Positions 60,501-64,000 of a stretch of DNA of 64,000 bases are shown piece by piece; position 1 is the first letter of the stretch; the number at the start of each line of letters is the position of its first letter. The stretch comes from Symsagittifera roscoffensis. Taxonomy: Eukaryota > Xenacoelomorpha > Acoela > Convolutidae. The notes beneath the pieces were generated by a model, which made no database searches, had not been told where the DNA came from, and saw only the letters and a program-made list of their open reading frames with translations. The position numbers were made by a program, and so were the translations under genes. The DNA lies in NCBI RefSeq assembly GCF_963678635.1, contig NC_087062.1, positions 53,702,473 through 53,766,472 on the forward strand, in the 5' to 3' direction.

Positions 60501-61139
60501 AGTTCGTAACTTGAAGTGTAACCTACAGATATGTTGAATAGGTAGCACACAGGTTTGAAGTAGGTCCTGCTGGATCCGATGTGTTGGTTGATCAGACCGA
60601 ATTCCACTTGGAACGACAACAGACTAAACAGAACAAAATCAAACATCTTCTGCTATAATTAGTTTCAGCTATCGGTCTCGATTCATAACAAGTTAAACAG
60701 GCTGTGAAATCCATTTAAATAATGCCTAGAATAAATACTAAAACTTTAACATCATAAAATTTTTTACAATCAAATCGAATGCTTTAACTTTTTCAAAATG
60801 CAGAACTTCATTCGGATCAAAGTTCCAGAAAGTCAAGAAAAATTTGTTTTAATTTTCTAATTTTTCGAGTGTTATGCTAGCTTACCTGCTCCAATTGAGA
60901 GTGAAGTTATTATTCGTATTGTTTTCCCAAGACTGCAAGTCGAAATCTCCTTTATTGGTGTCTGAATACGTCACGTACCAACACTCTAAACATTCAGTCT
61001 CATAGTCACAACTTTACACTAACACGTGAATCTTCTAATGTCTGTAGTTTTGTCCCCTACTTTCAACTGGATCTCCGACTAGCTTCATATGAGATGAGTC
61101 GTTTCCATCTGGCACCACATCGTAGTAGCTCACCCGGAA
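42472..61139 (-). CDS. MCOLN: Mucolipin (TRPML) cation channel, C-terminal 423 residues in nine exons
   Basis: An endolysosomal non-selective, Ca2+-permeable channel of the TRP superfamily. Exons from 5' to 3' (- strand) are 61139-61061, 60985-60886, 60623-60527, 60305-60206, 59888-59620, 59538-59437, 58061-57732, 42957-42818 and 42526-42472. All have GT-AG borders, all phases agree, and they total 1272 nt. The first four code the lumenal TM1-TM2 loop with NNT/NFT-type glycosylation sites and Cys residues matching the lumenal disulfide pairs (PVCYLF, TTDCVS). Then come TM2 (FMDCFIISLAVFSLVLC), TM3, and TM4 (MIVWIGVLKYLNYFHTYN). The seventh exon carries TM5, the pore with SLINGDDMFETF (the mucolipin filter) and TM6 (LFIYCVLSLFIGIITETY). 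The tail has FICICC, like the palmitoylated CCC of mucolipin-1. The N-terminus and TM1 (about 150-200 residues in relatives) are not in the window. No disabling change seen. Confidence 0.95.
42818..42957 (-). CDS. MCOLN: Mucolipin penultimate exon (cytosolic tail)
   Basis: On the - strand, between a 'gtgcgtgttag' acceptor and a GTAAGC donor, the reading is MSRDKKCKEELTEMEQFF, then NDIPDDPQG, then PSEAFICICCMPG. It follows TETYEHIR of the pore exon in phase 0 across 14.8 kb. The order and spacing match vertebrate mucolipin tails (TDTYDTIK... DLQEFL... AFLSCICC). The exon begins with ATG, so it could be mistaken for the start of a separate gene. The acceptor directly before that ATG, and the tail homology, argue that it is internal. 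Confidence 0.85.
43890..44270. repeat. 'gtcaatgaacgca' interspersed repeat, copy 3
   Basis: Starts near 'catagccaactgacatttag' and 'agagtcaatgaacgcaagta'. It continues with 'gagaaaattggatcca', 'gaaactagaagtcgataac' and 'agtttgccttccttttaatg'. It directly abuts the palindrome at 44274. Confidence 0.6.
44274..44672. repeat. 399-bp near-perfect palindrome
   Basis: Left arm 44274-44472 and right arm 44474-44672 are reverse complements with only a few differences and essentially no spacer; the centre is at about 44473 (tattcccggaatga). Arm landmarks are 'atcatcacgacctttatagg' / 'cctataaaggtcgtgatgac' and 'cgaaataattgtttaagatc' / 'gatcttaaacaattatttcg'. As RNA or single-stranded DNA it would form a hairpin of about 200 bp. 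It sits in the mucolipin intron between two copies of the 'gtcaatgaacgca' repeat. Confidence 0.9.
44675..45250. repeat. 'gtcaatgaacgca' interspersed repeat, copy 4 (diverged)
   Basis: Landmarks are 'gaaactagaagtcattcac', 'agtttgctatcgttttacaa', 'gagcgtgaacaaattttatg', 'agtgtcaaggaactcaggga' and 'tgaatcaattgatcattttt', repeated again to 'gggcgtgatcaaattttaag'. The part from 44761 on is duplicated in the second copy of the segmental duplication. Confidence 0.5.
44761..48152 (+). repeat. Segmental duplication, copy A (3392 bp)
   Basis: Begins 'tttttgatcaatagtggagt' and ends 'ggttattcatatat', where copy B starts directly. Copies A and B differ by only a handful of substitutions and single-base indels (for example 'atttgcgg' against 'atttgctg', 'aaccgga' against 'aaccaga'). 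It contains a repeat fragment, a unique-looking 1.5-kb middle, and the satellite-like array 2. Confidence 0.95.
47035..48150. repeat. Satellite-like array 2, about 150-bp unit, seven copies
   Basis: Same family as 40855-41830. The core 'tgagagtac(c/t)ctgacagc' recurs at about 47057, 47250, 47422, 47563, 47697, 47871 and 48015. Units share 'tatctcgaaaactacaagga' and 'ggcaagattcgcaa'. It is contained in duplication copy A and repeated as 50825-51940. Confidence 0.75.
48153..51939 (+). repeat. Segmental duplication, copy B (3787 bp) with a 399-bp chimeric insertion
   Basis: Head-to-tail with copy A and nearly identical. The extra length is 49101-49499. The first 144 bases of this insertion match the array region of the unit (as at 47088-47231), and the next 255 bases repeat the immediately preceding segment (as at 45454-45708). 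The flank after copy B continues the array into its normal end near 52170, so copy B's right end and copy A's left end look ancestral. Confidence 0.93.
51940..52175. repeat. Terminal units of satellite-like array
   Basis: One more diverged unit ('gaggccagtttttcaaaagc', 'cactattgggttggtaattt') and the closing sequence 'cttggcgagatagtgaagcc', which also closes array 1 at about 41805. Confidence 0.6.
52176..55689. other. Intron DNA with unassigned open frames and one dispersed repeat
   Basis: A + strand frame of 88 codons (52643-52909) has charged helical content (RADERKKRVREQLIDGIPYN) and resembles no family I know. Downstream, about 53230-53400, a short reading carries FCNLCSSQTRLTRDC. This region may be a decayed transposon gene, but I cannot name it. 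At 54925-55150 lies a diverged copy of a sequence also at 46545-46765 (and 50330-50550): 'ccaattctctatctgcaa' to 'actatctaagaaccagtcag'. Confidence 0.3.
55690..55765 (-). mobile_element. tRNA-Lys-like sequence (SINE head or tRNA pseudogene)
   Basis: Reading the - strand, 'tggcttgctcagtgta' resembles an A box, 'actcttaatctc' resembles the anticodon arm of tRNA-Lys(CTT), and 'ggtttgaatctc' is a B box. Stems are imperfect and the acceptor ends do not pair well, so this is a pseudogene or SINE head and not a working tRNA. Confidence 0.55.
55960..56335 (+). mobile_element. LINE fossil, part 1 (end of reverse transcriptase ORF, Jockey-like)
   Basis: On the + strand, readings in neighbouring frames fit the region after the polymerase domain of Jockey-type non-LTR retrotransposons. 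Seen are 'DTSISK', 'QIVQNATVQIVTSKRM', 'MSPIDHLHS', 'LFNVKNHKLLASQFVL' and 'RTYLPTSP'. Frames shift several times and stops are present. It lies antisense inside the mucolipin intron. Confidence 0.75.
56336..57114. repeat. Unrelated repeat sequence splitting the LINE fossil
   Basis: Sequence between the two LINE blocks that does not fit the LINE reading. It includes 'ggagcagtaataacat' (shared with about 2308) and blocks similar to 62930-63100 ('aaattggc...ttaaaactcc...aaatgatc'). It also has a 'ttggaaagaaaag...gcttgtgtaaaaaaaacac' motif, relatives of which lie near 55290-55365 and 55880-55945. It appears to be an insertion of one or more other repeats. Confidence 0.5.
57115..57475 (+). mobile_element. 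LINE fossil, part 2 (C-terminus, CCHC-like end)
   Basis: Continues the Jockey-like reading: 'LNRPSHARLG', 'TLAQIRSG', 'NRRDPNVPTNCPFCPAPYTA' and 'LHLFNCPPKT'. Then, after a frameshift, 'DLWLRQTEVATFLELGESLP'. The Cys-x2-Cys...His...Cys pattern followed by DLW and FL is the usual end of these ORFs. Frameshifts and stops show it is dead. A C-run of about 10 lies near its start (57142). Confidence 0.8.
58123..58170. repeat. CT/CTC microsatellite
   Basis: CCCTCTCTCTC followed by about nine CTC/TCC triplets. It lies within the mucolipin intron between the TM4 and pore exons, immediately before the 556-bp tandem duplication. Confidence 0.95.
58172..59281 (+). repeat. Tandem duplication of a 556-bp unit
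   Basis: Copy 1 is 58172-58727 and copy 2 is 58728-59281. They are almost identical; visible differences include 'agtcgatttc' against 'agtagatttc' and one fewer run of A. The open frame starting near 58170 in copy 1 and its shadow in copy 2 are chance frames in intronic DNA. Copy 2 is followed by the C-rich element at 59278-59350. Confidence 0.95.
59278..59350. mobile_element. C-rich small element, relative of the hairpin at 13598
   Basis: 'atctacttaactatcccccc', a (CCCA)n-like run, then 'ggtacctacttaagaatctcc'. This matches the reverse complement of the 13598-13694 element in order and content but lacks its outer right arm. Confidence 0.5.
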
Positions 61140-63268
61140 CTAAACCACACGATAACTGATTACGAAACGCAACATCACTCAGGCACTAGTTTACACGGTT
61201 GGTCCCTTTTGTTTATTGTTTGTTAAAATACGTAGAGCGTCAAACAACAGCCAAGGGGGTTTCAAATACTCAGCACTTTCTCTAAAGGAGATAAGTTGAA
61301 CTAATCAATTATTTCAAACCTTTATTACCAAATCAACCATTTTGGGCCATTGAAAATACGCTCAATTTATTTTACATAAATAATGGCGGACACAAAATAA
61401 AAAATTTCCCCTCAATAATTTTAGGGGCTTCATCGCTAACTGGGTCTCTTCTCTTTCGGGAGAAGTTTTTCACATGGCCAAAAGAGTTATCGTTTAGCCT
61501 AATTGATTAACAGGCACATTTTGTCACTCGTCCATTTCAGGGATCTTGTTTGCACACACGAAAGGTCAAGACAAGATCAAACAAAATATGAGAGCTAAGA
61601 GTTATTCTCTTTGCTCGCTGCAGCATAAACCGATCCAAAACAAAACTGAATTCTGGTTTAAGATCTTGCGCTTGAAAACTATCGAACTTTTTTTGAAAAA
61701 ATTTTCCGACTTGAGTTTACAGAAAAAAAGATGTTATTTATTGATTAAGGAATCATGCGAAGGACCTGGAGGAGCGCACGGATCAAAACGAGCAATACTC
61801 TTCAAATGAGTCAACAACAGACACCTATCTCATCAAGTACGCGATTTTGAAAATGTTTATCTTCAGTATGAAACCCAGATAAATAATTTTGAATTAGTAC
61901 ACTTGTTAGGTAAATGGTATATTTGAGAAAATCAGTCTTAAAAGGAAAAGTTACTGAAAAAAAAACGAACTTTTCCCGGTCGAAACAAAAAATCAATTTT
62001 TATGAAGGAACAACTCCCGGGTCGTTTCTAGTGAACCTGTCGCAAAACGGAGTCTTCGAGAAAACGCCTACAAAAAAGAGATGGCGGAGAAACAATTCAG
62101 CTCTTTCCTATAAAATGCTGCGAGCGTCTCCGATGAAAAAAAGTCGAAACGAGTGAAAGCGATTCAAACTTTGCTGATATTAACGAAGGAGAACACTGTA
62201 GAGCATGTACGATGAATGACAACTAAATCATAAGCGTTTGATGCTGCCAACTAGAAAACTCAGTTTTTTTATATGGGATAAGTTCATACATGTAAAAGAC
62301 TATAGAAGAGAGCGAAGAGGGAACTCTTGAACATAGCCAACTGACAGTTAGAAAAAGTAATGAACACAAAGAAACAGAACAAAAAACTGACTTGTTTTTT
62401 GAAAAAGTTTGAAATTCACATAATTATCTCTGCCCTTAAAGCTCTTTGCAACTCACGAACAATTTATGTTAGACACTTTTTACACAAACTCGATAATTTG
62501 AGAAAACTGGATCAATAGGAAAATTTTTATTTCGCTGGTAATTTCAATAATTCAAATCCAGCTGGTAATTTCGATAATTCAAATCCACTTTCAAAACTAG
62601 AAGTCGATCACGTTTTTCGTGACCTTTACACTTTCGCTGTTCGATAGTGAAGTTTGCCTTCCTTTCAACAAAGGAAATGAGCTAAAACAAAACATCTGAA
62701 TTAAGATGAAAACAAGACTGCTTGTATATCAGGGTAAAGCCCTGAAACTTCTGACTGCCCCTTAATCCACATCGAACAGATTTTGGGAAAAGAAAACATT
62801 GAAAAACTACGAAATTTGGACAATATCGAAGATCAAGTGTGGAAAATTCAAACGTACGCAATAAATACGACCGATTAGCTAGCCTCAAATCAATTTGGAA
62901 CGATTTTGTTGCGGCATATTGCGCCACGCATAAATAATTCGCGTTACGCTTTCTGAATTATGGATAAAATCTTCAAAGTGCGCATAAACTAATCCAGAGC
63001 ATGGACAAATTGGCAACTTTAAAACTCCGCACAAAATGATCGGAGTTCAATTATCTTTTCAAATTTGTTTTCAGGGAGTCGATATCTGCAATGGAGCATA
63101 TTTATTTTTTGTTGAAAACTATTAACCGATCAGCAAAATTGACTGAATAAAAAACCCACACCGAGCATAAAAATTCTGAATTCTTCAGAAGTCGGAATAA
63201 TAAAACCAAACTGAAATTTTCAAGAACCTTCAATAATCTGATTCTTATAGGGGAATTAGTGTGAACTA
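61140..63268. other. Mucolipin upstream intron DNA; no exon found
   Basis: No TM1 or N-terminal mucolipin exon could be read on the - strand here, so the 5' exons should lie beyond 64000. The stretch includes copy 5 of the 'gtcaatgaacgca' repeat (62325-62690), a 27-bp tandem pair (62535-62586) and a 'tatcagggtaaagccctga' relative of the repeat at about 2260. Confidence 0.5.
62325..62690. repeat. 'gtcaatgaacgca' interspersed repeat, copy 5
   Basis: 'catagccaactgacagttag', 'aaaaagtaatgaacacaaag', 'gagaaaactggatcaatagg', 'aaactagaagtcgatcacgt' and 'agtttgccttcctttcaac' occur in the same order as in copies 1-3. A 27-bp unit ('ctggtaatttcaataattca...') is doubled inside it. Confidence 0.65.
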
Positions 63269-63720
63269 CTCTAGTGGAAAAAAATAAACGCAAATTCAGA
63301 TTTTTACTCTCTAAAATGCCTGTTTTCAACGTCCGTTTTCGACAACTTTTACTTCGATTCTCACCAAAATTTTTAATAGACCAAGATCATATGATTAGAG
63401 CTACCGTCTCTGAAACTATCATCAATTGGTTTCAATGACTTGTTAATGTAACCAGGTCTGAAAATGCCAAGTTTCCTCATCTGCACTAAGTTTTGCATTG
63501 TAGTGAACTCTTTTTTGAATACGCGTTTTGAGACCCAGCTTACATTGGTAAGTCATTGAAACCAAATAGTGATGGTTTCAAAGAGGGCAGCTCTGATCAT
63601 ATGCTCTTGGCGTAGAACATTTCAATGAAAACCGAACAAAACGTTGTCCGAAATGGACATTGAAAATAGGCATTTTAGAGGGTAAAATCTTGAATTTGCT
63701 CTCAATTTTGTCCACTAGTG
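63269..63720. mobile_element. Foldback MITE, 452 bp, with about 190-bp inverted arms and TA target site
   Basis: The left end is ctctagtggaaaa and the reverse complement of the right end is cactagtggacaaa. The arms match imperfectly all the way to about 63465 and from about 63535, around a 70-bp spacer ('aaatgcctgttttca', 'gatcatatgattagagct', 'ttggtttcaatgactt' and complements). TA flanks both ends (63267-63268, 63721-63722). The TIR and TA suggest the Tc1/mariner superfamily; no transposase is present. Confidence 0.8.
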
Positions 63721-64000
63721 TATTAGCTTCCATCAACTCATTTGATAACGATCATTTTGTTTTGAAATATATAGCAAGGGTTACTTATATATAACTTTTT
63801 ACACTTCAGCTCAAGTCCTCAATTTCTTTAAAAGGAATTCAACATTGCATTCAAACGATAGGCACTAAAATTCGCTACTCCGGTCCGAAAAAATACACCA
63901 AAAGATGTATACACCACGCTCACAAGTTCGCTTGTGAAAAAAATTCTAATACTTGAAAAAAAATTAATTTCAACGAGGAGAGTCGGTTGCTGAAAAAGCA

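Larger units (their letters stand above)
57732..61139 (-). other. Mucolipin lumenal-domain and transmembrane exon cluster
   Basis: Seven of the nine visible mucolipin exons lie here, with introns of 75-1400 bp. The only long intron, 58062-59436, carries a 556-bp tandem duplication and a CT-rich tract. The exons are distinctly GC-richer than the introns, which helps delimit them. Confidence 0.9.

Overview
The window is AT-rich nuclear DNA from an invertebrate animal. Genes are split by spliceosomal introns, and the spaces between exons are packed with short inverted-repeat transposons (MITEs), tRNA-derived SINEs, a LINE, a fossil of a large DNA-polymerase-bearing element, and satellite-like arrays. 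The genes point to Metazoa: two rhodopsin-family opsins of rhabdomeric look and a mucolipin (TRPML) channel. I cannot resolve the phylum. A 200-base assembly gap lies at 24456-24655.

Left part (1-24 kb): two tandem opsin genes on the + strand. The first is seen only as its last two exons (1234-1454, 1807-1840); its 5' exons lie before the window. The second is complete in six exons (14232-23556, 337 residues). All six splice phases agree, and the protein keeps the retinal-binding Lys, DRY and NPxxY. It lacks Glu at both usual counterion positions and has a very short C-terminus. Between the two genes lies a decayed protein-primed family B DNA polymerase of a Polinton-like element (about 6870-10680), plus several MITEs.

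Middle part (24-42 kb): mostly repeats. It holds a probable single exon of a membrane receptor on the - strand (26183-26303), a 165-bp tandem array (28500-29220), SINEs, and a 0.9-kb inverted-repeat element with an internal ATTATAATCG-type minisatellite. Two small, unrecognised two-exon + strand genes lie about 700 bp apart (34123-34775 and 35469-36343).

Right part (42-64 kb): one large - strand gene, mucolipin. Nine exons (61139 down to 42472) give the C-terminal 423 residues: the lumenal domain, TM2-TM6, the NGDDMF pore filter and the cytosolic tail. Its 5' exons lie beyond 64000. The last two exons are separated from the pore exon by a 14.8-kb intron. That intron contains a 399-bp near-perfect palindrome, a 3.4/3.8-kb direct duplication with a chimeric patch, a satellite-like array, and an antisense LINE fossil cut into two blocks.

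No prokaryotic-type operon, CRISPR array or rRNA was seen. Exons were called from codon continuity, GT-AG (once GC-AG) borders and family resemblance read by eye; no search or alignment program was run.
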